Counted from the stretch's first letter, positions 1-10,193 are shown. The stretch: DNA of 64,000 bases from Sphingomonas sp. SORGH_AS_0950 (GCF_030818415.1 NZ_JAUTAE010000001.1:1366501-1430500), one strand, 5' to 3'. The notes: generated from the sequence alone by a model not told the origin. A program made the numbers and translations.

Positions 1-1437
<1,437 letters not shown>

Positions 1438-1458
1438 GGGTCGGACGCCACGAAACGG

Positions 1459-1492
1459 AAAAGCCGTCGACCACCCGGTCGGCGGCTTTTTT
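1459..1492 (+). terminator. Rho-independent terminator of rpoD
   Basis: A 14-pair stem (one G-U pair) beginning AAAAGCCG and ending CGGCTTTT, with a 4-base ACCC loop, runs into a T tract 22 bases after the rpoD stop. Confidence 0.9.
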
Positions 1493-1577
1493 GTGGGCCA
1501 TCGCCTGTCGCCCCCATCCGGACCGCGATAGACTGCCCCCCATCAGCCTTCTCGCACGCCAGACCCAAGGGAGTGCC

Positions 1578-2036
1578 ATGGAAATTCGCCTCGACGATCC
1601 GACCGCACCGCATGTCGCCGATCTGCTCGCCTATCACCTGCGCGACATGCGCGGCGAGGCGGAGGAATTTTCCTTCGCGCTCGACGCCTCGGCGCTGGCC
1701 GATCCCGGTATCTCCTTCTGGACGATCTGGGACGGCCCCGCGCTGGCCGGTTTCGCCGCGCTGAAGCAACTGGACACCCGGCATGGCGAAGTGAAATCCA
1801 TGCGGGTCGCGCCCGACTTTCTGGGCCGGGGCATCGGCCGTGCGCTGCTCGACCATGTCATCGCGGAGGCGCAGCGCCGCGATTATGATCGGATCAGCCT
1901 GGAAACGGGAACCACGCCGCCCTACCAGCCCGCCGTCGCGCTCTATCGCAGCGCGGGCTTCCGATCCTGCGAGGCCTTTGCCGATTACCAGCCCAGTCCG
2001 CACAACCAGTTCTTCATGCGCGATCTGACCGCCTGA
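1578..2036 (+). CDS. GNAT-family N-acetyltransferase
   Basis: Predicted acetyl-CoA-dependent N-acetyltransferase of 152 residues; substrate unknown. The acetyl-CoA binding motif A is clear: [21 protein letters not shown] (V-x-x-x-x-x-R/G-x-G-x-G/A) about residues 73-93, followed by the beta5 segment ISLETG and the C-terminal [11 protein letters not shown] motif typical of the family. The ATG at 1578 is preceded by AAGGGA; an in-frame ATG at 1491 lies inside the rpoD terminator and is unlikely. Monocistronic by position. It resembles small stand-alone sphingomonad GNATs; no neighbour points to a substrate. Confidence 0.88.
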   Translation: MEIRLDDPTAPHVADLLAYHLRDMRGEAEEFSFALDASALADPGISFWTIWDGPALAGFAALKQLDTRHGEVKSMRVAPDFLGRGIGRALLDHVIAEAQRRDYDRISLETGTTPPYQPAVALYRSAGFRSCEAFADYQPSPHNQFFMRDLTA

Positions 2037-2109
2037 TCGGCGCCGCCACTTGCCGCATCCCACGGGTTTGGGCTCCACAATCGCGGCCGGGGGCGATAAT
2101 CCCTGGCGG

Positions 2110-2751
2110 ATGAAATGCCTGCTCCCGCTGGTCGCCCTGCTGATCGCCGCCGCGCCCGCCAACCAGAATCTCCCCCGCCCCGGCTATGTCCGGGTGCAGA
2201 TCAACACCTCCGAAGGGCCGATCGTCGTCGCGCTCGACACGCGCCACGCGCCCGCGACGTCGAAGAATTTCCTGGCCTATGTCGATGACGGGCGGTTCGA
2301 CGGGACGGTCTTCTACCGCACCGCGCGCGACAAGCGGAACCCGAAGGAGGGCTTTGTCCAGGGCGGCATCCGCACCGATGCGCGGCGCATCCTGCCGCCC
2401 TTCCCGCTGGAGACGACGGCGAAGACCGGGATCAAGCATCTCGACGGCACTATCTCGATGGCGCGGGGGCAGTCGCCGGACTCGGCGGGCGGCAATTTCT
2501 TCATCACGGTCGGCCCCACGCCGGGCATGGACGCTCGGCCCGGCTATCAGGGCTATGCGGCCTTCGGCCGGGTCGTGGCGGGCATGGACACGGTGAAGAA
2601 GATCCTCGCCAAGCCCTCGGGCGGCGGGCTCGACGCCATGAAGGGGCAGATGATCCTGAAACCCGTGCGGATCATGACCGCCAAAAGACTGGACGGCACG
2701 CCCCACCCCACGGGCGAGCCCAAGATGTGGCTGTACAATTTCGGGGGGTAA
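2110..2751 (+). CDS. Exported cyclophilin-type peptidyl-prolyl cis-trans isomerase
   Basis: Proline isomerase predicted to act in the periplasm. 213 residues from the ATG at 2110, which begins a signal peptide ([17 protein letters not shown]); an upstream in-frame ATG at 2050 would bury that signal 20 residues in. Cyclophilin core: [50 protein letters not shown] and [14 protein letters not shown]. The usual active-site F-x-x-x-Q appears as the GGNFFITVG block with the preceding FYRT arginine. Stands alone between rpoD/GNAT and the rplS terminator region. Confidence 0.9.
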   Translation: MKCLLPLVALLIAAAPANQNLPRPGYVRVQINTSEGPIVVALDTRHAPATSKNFLAYVDDGRFDGTVFYRTARDKRNPKEGFVQGGIRTDARRILPPFPLETTAKTGIKHLDGTISMARGQSPDSAGGNFFITVGPTPGMDARPGYQGYAAFGRVVAGMDTVKKILAKPSGGGLDAMKGQMILKPVRIMTAKRLDGTPHPTGEPKMWLYNFGG

Positions 2752-2760
2752 CGCTCCTTC

Positions 2761-2870
2761 CCCCCTCCGTTCAGCCTGAGCGAAGTCGAAGGCCAAGGGA
2801 TGCCCTCGCCCCATGATGTGGCGAGCGGTGAAGCGTGGCCTTCGACTTCGCTCAGGCTGAACGGAGGGGG
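2761..2870. repeat. REP-like inverted repeat pair, family A
   Basis: Two perfect 35-base inverted arms (2761-2795 and 2836-2870) separated by 40 bases. Core is CCGTTCAGCCTGAGCGAAG continuing TCGAAGGCC. The same core recurs as inverted pairs at 18946-19032 and 24013-24091. Lies in the convergent space between the isomerase gene and rplS. Confidence 0.85.
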
Positions 2871-2909
2871 GCGGTATTTTGTCGGGCTGAGCGGCGGTTT
2901 GGCACAAAG

Positions 2910-2946
2910 AAAAAGGGCGGCGGCACCGGGGTGCCACCGCCCTTTC
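2910..2946 (-). terminator. Rho-independent terminator of the trmD-rplS transcript
   Basis: On the minus strand an AAAGGGCGG...CCGCCCTTT stem with an internal GGCACC/GGTGCC extension ends in TTTTTC, about 30 bases after the rplS stop. Confidence 0.88.
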
Positions 2947-2977
2947 CTGTCGAACCGCAAGCGGTCCGCCGCACCGA

Positions 2978-3370
2978 TTACTCGGCGGCAGCGGTGCCCT
3001 TGGCCGGACGCGGATCGCGACGCTCGGCGATACGCGCCGACTTGCCGGTGCGGCCGCGCAGGTAATAGAGCTTCGCACGACGCACGGCGCCGCGACGAAC
3101 CACTTCGATCGAGTCGACGTTCGGCGAGTAGAGCGGGAAGACGCGCTCCACGCCCTCACCGAAGGAGATCTTGCGGACGGTGAACGACGAGCCCATGCCC
3201 TTGTTCGCGCGGGCGATGCAGACGCCCTCATAGAACTGGACGCGGGTGCGCTCGCCTTCGACGACCTTCACACCGACCTTCAGCGTGTCGCCGGGGCGGA
3301 ATTCGGGGATCTTCTTCGTCTCGTTGAACTTGGCGATCTGCTCAGCTTCGATCTGCTGGATCACGTTCAT
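2978..3370 (-). CDS. rplS: 50S ribosomal protein L19
   Basis: Large-subunit ribosomal protein at the 30S-50S interface. 130 residues, slightly longer than the usual 115-120 because of a charged/Ala C-terminal tail. Family blocks present: [46 protein letters not shown] and [14 protein letters not shown]. Start chosen at MNVIQQIE (ATG 3370), which has AGGA nine bases upstream; an in-frame ATG 15 bases earlier has no such site. It lies 11 bases after trmD and before a terminator, so it is the last gene of the trmD transcript. Confidence 0.97.
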   Translation of the reverse strand: MNVIQQIEAEQIAKFNETKKIPEFRPGDTLKVGVKVVEGERTRVQFYEGVCIARANKGMGSSFTVRKISFGEGVERVFPLYSPNVDSIEVVRRGAVRRAKLYYLRGRTGKSARIAERRDPRPAKGTAAAE

Positions 3371-3381
3371 GACTTCATTCC

Positions 3382-4101
3382 TCAATCGTCGCCGCGCGCC
3401 AGAGGGCGACCGACCCGAACGCCCTCATGACGTTCCCAAAGGTCCGGCCGCCTTGACCGTGTATCCTCGCAAGCCCTGGCATGACGCCATTTTGCGATTT
3501 TCGCATGATCCCCCGATCGCAGCACTTCAGGGATCGTGCGCCCTTCCCACTCAGCGGGTCGGGTATATTGCGGATATTCGAGTAGGCCGCTTTCGAAGCT
3601 TTCCTCGACTCCGCTTGAAGCCGCGCCCATTACGCCGGGAAGCAGCCGAACGCAAGCGTCGAGCAGCACCAGCGCGCCCATCTCGCCACCCGACAGGATA
3701 TAGTCGCCGATCGACACCTGTTCTATGCCGCGCGCCTCGAACAGGCGTTCGTCGAACCCCTCGAACCGGCCGCACAGCACGGTGACGCCCGGCCCCGCTG
3801 CCAGCTCGCGCACGCGCGGCTGGGTCAGCGGGCGCCCACGCGGCGTCATCGCCAGCACGGGGCGGTCGTCGGCCACCGAATCCACCGCCGCCGCCAGCAC
3901 ATCGGCGCGCAACACCATGCCCGCGCCGCCGCCAGCGGGCGTATCGTCGACCGAGCGATGCTTGTCGGTGGCGAAGTCGCGGATCTGCACCGTCTCCAGC
4001 GCCCAGCGATCCTCGCGCAGTGCCCGCCCCGCCAGCGATGCCCCGAGCGGTCCCGGAAACATCTCCGGATAGAGTGTCAATATCGTTGCGCGAAAGGTCA
4101 C
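3382..4101 (-). CDS. trmD: tRNA (guanine-N1-)-methyltransferase TrmD
   Basis: Forms m1G37 in tRNAs, preventing +1 frameshifting; essential in bacteria studied. SPOUT fold with trefoil knot: [21 protein letters not shown] at the N-terminus, [17 protein letters not shown], the SAM-binding [11 protein letters not shown], and [12 protein letters not shown] followed by the LLPGVMG and [15 protein letters not shown] blocks. 239 residues, normal length. The start codon is GTG, overlapping the vapC stop (GTGA), with no good ribosome site of its own, so translation probably depends on vapC. Normally trmD follows rimM directly; here it is separated from it by vapBC and an opposed flavoprotein gene. Confidence 0.97.
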   Translation of the reverse strand: MTFRATILTLYPEMFPGPLGASLAGRALREDRWALETVQIRDFATDKHRSVDDTPAGGGAGMVLRADVLAAAVDSVADDRPVLAMTPRGRPLTQPRVRELAAGPGVTVLCGRFEGFDERLFEARGIEQVSIGDYILSGGEMGALVLLDACVRLLPGVMGAASSGVEESFESGLLEYPQYTRPAEWEGRTIPEVLRSGDHAKIAKWRHARACEDTRSRRPDLWERHEGVRVGRPLARGDD

Positions 4102-4481
4102 AGCGTCCAGTTCTCGATGGTCAGGCCGGGGATGTCGGCGAAGTCGGCCTCGTTGTTGGTCACCAGCGTCAGCCCGGTCGCCAGGGCATGCGCGCCGATC
4201 AATCGATCGAACCGCCCCCGGCGGAATGGAATCGTCGCATAGGCAGATGCGGCATGCCGGTCGAACGGCAATATCGGGACACGCTCGAAAAAGCGATCAA
4301 ATGCCGCAATCGCCTCCGCGCCATGACGCTCCAGCCCGCGCATGATCTCGGCATAGGTAATCGCCGATGCCACCGCACTGCCCGGCTCGCAGGTCGCCAG
4401 ATGCTGGGCGGCCCGCCCCCCTGCATCGCGCAGCACATAGATGCAGATATTGGAGTCGAGCAGATAGCGCGGCTCAATCAC
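4098..4481 (-). CDS. vapC: VapC-type PIN-domain toxin ribonuclease
   Basis: Predicted Mg-dependent endoribonuclease toxin of a type II toxin-antitoxin pair; VapC enzymes usually cut tRNA or rRNA. 127 residues. PIN acidic residues visible: D9 (LLDSNICIY), E45 (ITYAEIMRG), D92 ([10 protein letters not shown]) and the NNEADF block at 109-114. Its start overlaps the end of vapB by 8 bases, and its TGA overlaps the GTG start of trmD. Its placement inside the rimM-trmD-rplS operon is unusual. RNA target cannot be read from sequence. Confidence 0.93.
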   Translation of the reverse strand: MIEPRYLLDSNICIYVLRDAGGRAAQHLATCEPGSAVASAITYAEIMRGLERHGAEAIAAFDRFFERVPILPFDRHAASAYATIPFRRGRFDRLIGAHALATGLTLVTNNEADFADIPGLTIENWTL

Positions 4482-4746
4482 GACCGAGCAGCTTTCCGTC
4501 CCAATCCAGCTCGCGCGGCTCCATTTCGAAATCCTCGCGCGTCAGCGGCTCCAGCCACGGCATCGACCCGGCGATCCCCGTCAGGTCGATCGTCTTGCGC
4601 GGCGCTGCGACGGGCTCGAACACATAGCGCCCCTGTTCTTCGCGCAGCGTCATCTCGGTCCCCTCGGTCAGGCCCAGCGCGGCGGGCAGGCGCAGCGCGA
4701 GCGAGTTGCCCGAGCGGAAGACCTTGGCCTGATAATCCTTGCCCAT
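4474..4746 (-). CDS. vapB: VapB-type antitoxin, SpoVT/AbrB domain
   Basis: Antitoxin and probable DNA-binding autorepressor for the adjacent PIN toxin. 90 residues: N-terminal swapped-hairpin AbrB fold ([20 protein letters not shown]), then a toxin-binding tail rich in acidic residues ([21 protein letters not shown]). Start ATG 4746 has GGAGG four bases upstream. Two GTATATAC palindromes sit immediately upstream and are the likely operator. Cotranscribed with vapC, and through overlaps with trmD and rplS. Confidence 0.92.
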   Translation of the reverse strand: MGKDYQAKVFRSGNSLALRLPAALGLTEGTEMTLREEQGRYVFEPVAAPRKTIDLTGIAGSMPWLEPLTREDFEMEPRELDWDGKLLGRD

Positions 4747-4755
4747 ATCGCCTCC

Positions 4756-4777
4756 GTATATACACCACGTATATACA
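4756..4777. promoter_or_regulatory. Candidate VapB operator: two GTATATAC palindromes
   Basis: GTATATACA occurs twice (4756-4764, 4769-4777), spaced 13 bases centre to centre, and GTATATAC is itself a palindrome. It lies 10 bases upstream of the vapB start, between divergent vapB and the flavoprotein gene. AT-rich in a GC-rich genome. Autoregulation by VapB is known for the family; binding here is inferred. Confidence 0.6.
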
Positions 4778-4832
4778 TCAAACCGCCCTTCCCGCCAAGG
4801 AACGTTGCGCCGCGTGGCGCTTTGGCTGCGCC

Positions 4833-5741
4833 ATGGACGATTGCATCATCATCGGCGCGGGGCCTGCCGGGCTGACCGCCGCCATCTATCTCGCGCGCTA
4901 TCACCTGCGCATCCGTCTGTTCGACAGCGGATCGAGCCGGGCCGCGATGATCCCGTGCACCCATAACCATGCGGGCTATCCCGACGGGATCAGCGGCAAG
5001 GCCCTGCTCGCGCGGATGTACGAGCAGGCCCGACGTTACGGCGCGCATTGCATTCCGCACCGCGTGACCGGCATCCAACCGCAGGACGAGGGCTTTCGCG
5101 TCACCACCGATGCCGCGACCTATCACAGCCGCAGCGTCCTGCTGGCGACCGGCGTGGTCAATCACCGGCCCCGTCATCTGCTGCCCGAGGTCCATGACCC
5201 GGCGCTGGAGCGCGGGCTGCTCCGCTATTGCCCCGTCTGCGATGGCTATGAGGTCACGGACAAGCGGGTCGGGGTGATCGGCACCGGCGACCATGGCATG
5301 CGCGAGGCGCTGTTCCTGCGCGGCTTCACCCGCGACGTGACGCTGATCGCCCCGGAGGCCGAGCATGCGCTCGACCCCGCCTGTGCCAGGGCGCTGGACG
5401 ATGCGGGGATCGCGCGGGTCGACGGCCCGTGCGGCGGCTGGGCGATCGAAGGGGACCAGCTGGCACTCGACACCGCCAGGGGGCGGATGCGCTTCGACAG
5501 CGTCTATCCGGCGCTGGGGTCGCGTATCCGGTCGGAACTGGCGATCGCAGCGGGCGCGAAGGCGGACCCCGGCGGGTGCCTGGAGGTCGACGACCATCAA
5601 CGCACCTCGGTCCCCGGCCTGTTCGCGGCGGGGGATGTGGTGAAGGGACTGGATCAGATCAGCCACGCCATGGGCGAGGCGGGGGTCGCGGCCACGACGA
5701 TCCGCAACATGCTCGACCGGCAACAGCCGATCAGGCGATAA
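4833..5741 (+). CDS. Thioredoxin-reductase-like FAD/NAD(P)H oxidoreductase
   Basis: Predicted flavoprotein disulfide reductase, 302 residues, cytoplasmic. FAD-binding IIGAGPAGL at residues 6-14, redox pair CPVC at 133-136 in the sequence [12 protein letters not shown](P) loop VIGTGDHG near 147, and C-terminal FAD contact LFAAGDV near 268. Thioredoxin reductase proper has C-A-T-C; CPVC and the shorter length point to the broader TrxB-like class found in sphingomonads. Start is ATG 4833; the frame stays open upstream but there it is antisense to vapBC-trmD. Its last 11 bases overlap the end of rimM tail to tail. Confidence 0.88.
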   Translation: MDDCIIIGAGPAGLTAAIYLARYHLRIRLFDSGSSRAAMIPCTHNHAGYPDGISGKALLARMYEQARRYGAHCIPHRVTGIQPQDEGFRVTTDAATYHSRSVLLATGVVNHRPRHLLPEVHDPALERGLLRYCPVCDGYEVTDKRVGVIGTGDHGMREALFLRGFTRDVTLIAPEAEHALDPACARALDDAGIARVDGPCGGWAIEGDQLALDTARGRMRFDSVYPALGSRIRSELAIAAGAKADPGGCLEVDDHQRTSVPGLFAAGDVVKGLDQISHAMGEAGVAATTIRNMLDRQQPIRR

Positions 5742-6291
5742 AGGCGCGTTCCACGATCAGGCGCTCGCGATCCCATTCGGGCACCGCCTCGACCTTCATC
5801 GGCACCATGAAGCGGCGGCCATCGGGCCGTTCGATCTCGAGCACGTCGCCCGCGCCGAAATTCTCGATCAGCGCGACATGGCCCAGCTCCTCGCCGTCGC
5901 TGGCGATCGCGGCAAGGCCGATAATGTCGGCATGATAATATTCGCCTTCCTCCAGCGGAGGAAGCGCCGAGCGCGGCACCGTCAACTCGGTGCCCCGCAG
6001 CGCCTCGGCGGCATTGCGGTCGGTCACCTCGGCGAAGCGCGCGATCACACCGTTCGAACCGTCACGCGCCGATTTCAGCGTCAGCGCACCGCCGTTGAAC
6101 GCGCGATAGGCCGACACGTCGTCGGCAAAGACCTTCAACCGCACTTCGCCGGTGATGCCATGCGCGCCGATGATGACCGCCAGCGTGACGTGCGGCTCAC
6201 CCGCTGGGGGAGTCGCTTTCCCCGTCGGGGGTGTCGTCGCCGCCTTCGGCGGGGTCGGGGGCGGAGACGCCTTGGTTGGTCGCGTCGTCAT
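5731..6291 (-). CDS. rimM: Ribosome maturation factor RimM
   Basis: Assists late 30S assembly by binding S19 and the 16S head. Conserved core from about residue 33: [20 protein letters not shown], then the [10 protein letters not shown] segment, [29 protein letters not shown] linking to the PRC barrel, and [13 protein letters not shown] at the end. As drawn (186 residues) it has an odd Pro/Thr/Lys-rich N-terminal 32 residues and no good ribosome site. A better site (AGGAG) precedes an ATG at 6337 in another frame; removal of one G near 6199 would join the two. So either the start is wrong or there is a frameshift (see 6197-6337). Confidence 0.9.
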   Translation of the reverse strand: MTTRPTKASPPPTPPKAATTPPTGKATPPAGEPHVTLAVIIGAHGITGEVRLKVFADDVSAYRAFNGGALTLKSARDGSNGVIARFAEVTDRNAAEALRGTELTVPRSALPPLEEGEYYHADIIGLAAIASDGEELGHVALIENFGAGDVLEIERPDGRRFMVPMKVEAVPEWDRERLIVERAFIA

Positions 6292-6337
6292 GGTCGTCGG
6301 GTGCGGTCCGGGGATCGGGTTCGGTCGGCGGGGTCAT
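6197..6337 (-). other. 46-codon acidic ORF before rimM: upstream peptide or true rimM N-terminus
   Basis: ATG 6337 follows TTAGGAGAAGAGC, the best ribosome site between rpsP and rimM. The ORF is acidic ([18 protein letters not shown]...), has strong G/C third positions and ends in TGA at 6197, one base out of phase with the rimM core. Deleting one G of the GGG at its end would give [11 protein letters not shown] and a 201-residue RimM. It may therefore be the real N-terminus split by an indel or base-call error, or a leader peptide. Confidence 0.35.
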
Positions 6338-6443
6338 GCTCTTCTCCTAAGCCATGGGCTTGGGGGAACGCATGGCCCCGCATTCCGATGCCTGGGACGG
6401 GCCCGATCGTGACCGACCGGTGCCCATCCAGGATCAAGGCCGA

Positions 6444-6827
6444 TTAGGCCTCGGCGGTTTCGGCCGGAGCGTTGGCGGCTTCCTGGGCGGCCTTCAGCTT
6501 CTCGGCACGCTCTTCGGCGCGCTCGGTGGCCTTTTCGCCGGGCTTCGCCTTGTTCGGGTTGTTGCGCGCGGCGCGCTCACGGACACCGGCGGCGTCCAGG
6601 AAGCGGGCGACGCGGTCGGTCGGCTGCGCGCCATTGGCCAGCCAGTGCTTGGCGCGCTCGGCGTCGAGCTGCACGCGCTGCTCATTGTCCTTGGCGAGGA
6701 GCGGGTTGTAGTTGCCGATCTTCTCGATGAACTTGCCGTCGCGCGGCGCACGGGCGTCGGCCACCACGATGCGGTAATAAGGGCGCTTCTTGGAGCCACC
6801 ACGCGACAGACGAATGCTGAGAGCCAT
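6444..6827 (-). CDS. rpsP: 30S ribosomal protein S16
   Basis: Small-subunit assembly protein. 127 residues against the usual 80-90: the conserved body is [41 protein letters not shown] and [18 protein letters not shown], followed from about residue 85 by a charged, Ala/Glu/Lys-rich tail ([17 protein letters not shown]...) seen in many alphaproteobacteria. Second gene after ffh in the same direction, 56 bases apart. Confidence 0.97.
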   Translation of the reverse strand: MALSIRLSRGGSKKRPYYRIVVADARAPRDGKFIEKIGNYNPLLAKDNEQRVQLDAERAKHWLANGAQPTDRVARFLDAAGVRERAARNNPNKAKPGEKATERAEERAEKLKAAQEAANAPAETAEA

Positions 6828-6883
6828 ATTTCAGTCCTTGGAGTAAAAGTTCAAAATTACCGGCGTTCCGTCCGGCGCGGGGG

Positions 6884-8407
6884 TTATTTCTTCTTGAGAA
6901 GATTCTCGAAGCCGGGGGGAAGCTTGGGCATCCCGTCGGGCAGCTTGCCGCCGCCCAGACCACCCAGGCCACCGCCGGGCAGGCCGTTGCTGCCCGCCTT
7001 GTTGAGCATCTCGCCCATCTGCGGACCGCCCAGCGCATTGCCCAGGCCGCCAAGGCCACCCTTGCCCAGCATCGACATCATGCCCTTGATGCCGCCCATC
7101 TTCTTGATCTTCTTCATCGCCGTGGACATTTCCTGATGCATTTTCAGGAGCTTGTTCACGTCCTGCACCGTGGTGCCCGAACCCTTGGCGATGCGGATCT
7201 TGCGCTTGGCGTTGATCAGCTCGGGCTTGGTGCGCTCCTTGGGCGTCATCGAGGTGATGATCGCATCCATGCGGAGCAGGATCTTGTCGCCACCGGCCTC
7301 GGCCAGCGCGCCTTGCGCCTTCTTCATGCCGGGCATCATGCCCGCCAGCGCACCCAGGCCGCCCATGCGGCGCATCTGCTGAAGCTGGCCGCGCAGGTCG
7401 TCCATGTCGAACTGACCCTTGGCCATCTTCTTGGCCATGCGCTCGGCATCTTCCTGCTGGATCGACTCCGCCGCGCGCTCGACCAGCGACACGACGTCGC
7501 CCATGCCGAGAATGCGACCCGCGACCCGTTCAGGGTGGAAGGCTTCCAGCGCGTCCATCTTTTCGCCGACACCGGCGAACTTGATGGGCTTGCCCGTGAC
7601 CGCGCGCATCGACAGCGCCGCACCGCCGCGCGCATCGCCGTCCATACGGGTCAGCACCACGCCGGTCAGCGGCACCTGCTCCGAGAAGCTGGTCGCGACG
7701 TTCACCGCGTCCTGGCCGGTCAGCGAGTCGACGACGAGCAGGATTTCCTGAGGCCGGGCGATGTCCGCCACCGCCTTCATCTCGTCCATCAGCGCCTGGT
7801 CGACGTGCAGGCGACCGGCGGTGTCGAGCATCAGGACGTCATAGCCCTGGAGCTTGGCGGCCTGCATCGCGCGCCGGGCGATCTCGACCGGCTGCTGCCC
7901 GGCGATGATCGGCAGGGTCGCGACCTCGACCTGGGTGCCCAAAGTCGCCAGCTGCTCCTGCGCGGCCGGACGGTTGACGTCCAGCGAGGCCATCAGGACC
8001 TTCTTGCGCTCGCGCCCCGACAGGCTGGCGCTCGACAGCCGCTTGGCGATCTTGGCGGTCGTCGTCGTCTTGCCCGAGCCCTGGAGGCCGACCATCATCA
8101 CGACGGCGGGCGGCGCCACGTCGAGCAGCAGCTCGCTGGCATCCGCGCCCAGCATCGCGACCAGCGCGTCATGGACGATCTTGACGACCTGCTGGCCCGG
8201 CGTGATCGAGCGCAGGACGTTCTGGCCGATCGCCTGTTCGGTCACCTTGTCGACGAAGTCGCGGGCGACGGGCAGCGCGACGTCGGCTTCGAGCAGCGCG
8301 ACGCGAACCTCGCGCATCGCGGTGCGGACATCCGCCTCGGTCAGCGCGCCACGGCCGCGGAGGCGGTCGAAAACGCCGCCAAGCCGATCGCTCAAGCTGT
8401 CGAACAT
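6884..8407 (-). CDS. ffh: Signal recognition particle protein Ffh (SRP54)
   Basis: GTPase that with the 4.5S/SRP RNA targets inner-membrane proteins to FtsY and the translocon. 507 residues. N domain 1-90, G1 loop GLQGSGKTT at 107-115, DVNRPAAQEQL (I-box region), DTAGRLHVD (G3), TRMDGDARGGA (G4), then a Met/Gly-rich M domain with the RNA-binding KERTKPELINAKRKIRIAKGSG segment and a Gly-rich tail. Partners in this window: SRP RNA at 38884-38978 and ftsY at 11983-12918. First gene of the ffh-rpsP-rimM group. Confidence 0.98.
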   Translation of the reverse strand: MFDSLSDRLGGVFDRLRGRGALTEADVRTAMREVRVALLEADVALPVARDFVDKVTEQAIGQNVLRSITPGQQVVKIVHDALVAMLGADASELLLDVAPPAVVMMVGLQGSGKTTTTAKIAKRLSSASLSGRERKKVLMASLDVNRPAAQEQLATLGTQVEVATLPIIAGQQPVEIARRAMQAAKLQGYDVLMLDTAGRLHVDQALMDEMKAVADIARPQEILLVVDSLTGQDAVNVATSFSEQVPLTGVVLTRMDGDARGGAALSMRAVTGKPIKFAGVGEKMDALEAFHPERVAGRILGMGDVVSLVERAAESIQQEDAERMAKKMAKGQFDMDDLRGQLQQMRRMGGLGALAGMMPGMKKAQGALAEAGGDKILLRMDAIITSMTPKERTKPELINAKRKIRIAKGSGTTVQDVNKLLKMHQEMSTAMKKIKKMGGIKGMMSMLGKGGLGGLGNALGGPQMGEMLNKAGSNGLPGGGLGGLGGGKLPDGMPKLPPGFENLLKKK

Positions 8408-8648
8408 CGCCTCACCTCATTACGCCGGTCCGGGGACCGGGGTTCAAACACCAACGCCGCCCGTCCAAACGCAAAAGCGCCGGCGGGCGAAACCTCGCCG
8501 GCCAGCGTGCACCCTTGGGCGCTTCTCTTCACGTTCCGCGACGGAACTTCGGCGGGGTCCTTATGGCAAAAGCCGGAGGCGCGCAAGCCATGGCCGCCAC
8601 ATCGCGGCGTTAACCTGTTGTACACTCCTTGCATGCGAACCATTCGCC
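8408..8648. other. Divergent intergenic region, ffh / GGDEF-EAL gene
   Basis: 241 bases between divergent genes. Must hold promoters for both, but no repeat, RNA or strong operator is visible. A TTAACCTGTTGTACACTC stretch at about 8610-8627 is the most AT-rich part and is a candidate promoter zone for the rightward gene. Confidence 0.4.
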
Positions 8649-10193
8649 ATGCGGGGTCCGTCCGACATCACAGCCAAGCCGATCGCCTCGACGCGGTTCT
8701 TCGCCATGGCCGTGGCGGGTGGCGCGCTGCTGGTCGCGATCGCCATCCTGCTGATCGAACTCGGCCATGACACCCCGGCCAAGATCGTGCTGTTCGCCGC
8801 CGCGATCGCGCTGACCATCGTCTATTGGCGCCTGCCCGCCAGGCGTCCGAACCGGACGAGCGTGCCGGACCAGCACGACCCGCTGACCGGACTGGCCAAC
8901 CGCCCCTTCTTCCACGACGCCGGGCAGCGGATGATCGCGACGGCGTATCGGCGCCAGCGCGGAGTCGCGCTGCTGCTGCTCGACATCGACCGGTTCCGCG
9001 CCATCGCCGGCTCCTTCGGCCATGAAGCGGGCGACGCCCTGCTCCAGCATGTCGCCAAGGTCCTGCGCGACGAAGCCCCGTCCGAGGCGATCGTCGCGCG
9101 GTTCGAGGGCGACTGTTTCGGCTGCCTCATACCCGTCGCGCCGCGTGGCCGCGACCGGATCGACAGGCTGGCCGAGCGGCTCGCGATCCGCCTGGGCCAG
9201 CCCGTCCGGCTAACCGACCAGGAACTCGCCCCCCGCGCCGCGATCGCCATGGCGCAGGTCGAGGGGATGTCGGCGACGATCGACCAGCTGGTGCGCAAGG
9301 CCGATCTCGCGCTGATCGCCGCCAAGACGCGCGGAGACGGCAAGCCGCTATGGTTCGCCCCCGCGATGGAAAGCGCGATGGCCGAACGCAACGCGATCAT
9401 CGCCGACCTGCGCATCGCGCTGGCGCACAACCACATCTGCCCGCGTTTCGAGGCGCAGGTCGATCTGGGCACCGCGCGCCTGACCGGGTTCGAGGTGTCG
9501 GGCCATTGGGATCATCCGACGCTGGGCTGTATCTCGGCCGACCGCTTCATGCCGGTCGCCGAGGCGTGCGGCCTGTCTGGCGACGTCTCGCTGGCACTGA
9601 TGCGACAGGCCATGGCCAGCGCGCGCGACTGGGACCCGTCGCTGACCCTGTCCTTCCCGCTGGCCGCCTCGCAATTCCAGGACGCCTGGCTGGCGCAGAA
9701 GGTCATCAAGACGCTGACCGAATGCGGCTTTCCCGCGCATCGGCTGGAAATCGAGATCACCGAGCATGCGCTGTTCGCCAATATGGCGTTGGCTCAGACG
9801 ATCGTGCTCAGCCTGAAGAACCAGGGTATCGCCCTGGCGCTCGACGCGTTCGGCAGCGGCTATTCCAGCCTCGCCCATCTGCGCGCGCTGCCCTTCGACC
9901 GGGTGCGGATCGATCCCGACTTCATCCGCAACATGATCGCCGACCCCGATTGCAGCGCGATCGTCACCGCCATCGTCCAGCTGGGCGACAGCCTGCACCT
10001 GCCGATCGCGGCCAAGGGCCTGCGCGACGCCGGGACCGAGGAGCGGCTGCGCGAGATCGGCTGCGCGCATGGCCAGGGGCCGCTTTACGGTCCGCCGCTC
10101 GATCTGGCGCAGGTGCGCCAGTTGCTGGCAGAGAAGCGGCTGCTGGCGGGCATCGCCGCCAGCGCCCCTACCAGCCCGCGTCTGGCTGGCTGA
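8649..10193 (+). CDS. Degenerate GGDEF-EAL protein, probably catalytically inactive
   Basis: 514 residues. Two N-terminal membrane segments (FFAMAVAGGALLVAIAILLI and IVLFAAAIALTIVYW), then a GGDEF domain starting at DPLTGLANRPFF and an EAL domain. The cyclase signature is EGDCF (about residue 153) instead of GG(D/E)EF. In the EAL half the signature is EVS (about 281) instead of EAL, the FNLS Asn is replaced (FPLAAS), ITE is kept (about 370), DDFG is DAFG (about 398) and the catalytic Lys is Arg (VRIDPDFI). Both activities are therefore probably lost, leaving a c-di-GMP sensor or scaffold. Start ATG 8649; convergent overlap of 26 bases with the next gene. Confidence 0.85.
   Translation: MRGPSDITAKPIASTRFFAMAVAGGALLVAIAILLIELGHDTPAKIVLFAAAIALTIVYWRLPARRPNRTSVPDQHDPLTGLANRPFFHDAGQRMIATAYRRQRGVALLLLDIDRFRAIAGSFGHEAGDALLQHVAKVLRDEAPSEAIVARFEGDCFGCLIPVAPRGRDRIDRLAERLAIRLGQPVRLTDQELAPRAAIAMAQVEGMSATIDQLVRKADLALIAAKTRGDGKPLWFAPAMESAMAERNAIIADLRIALAHNHICPRFEAQVDLGTARLTGFEVSGHWDHPTLGCISADRFMPVAEACGLSGDVSLALMRQAMASARDWDPSLTLSFPLAASQFQDAWLAQKVIKTLTECGFPAHRLEIEITEHALFANMALAQTIVLSLKNQGIALALDAFGSGYSSLAHLRALPFDRVRIDPDFIRNMIADPDCSAIVTAIVQLGDSLHLPIAAKGLRDAGTEERLREIGCAHGQGPLYGPPLDLAQVRQLLAEKRLLAGIAASAPTSPRLAG

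Noticed and set aside
4020..4832. Upstream extension of the flavoprotein frame
   Set aside because: Antisense to trmD/vapBC; the FAD motif begins directly after ATG 4833.
7136..8770. 544-codon plus-strand frame antisense to ffh
   Set aside because: Lies over the ffh G and M domains; no coding signature of its own.
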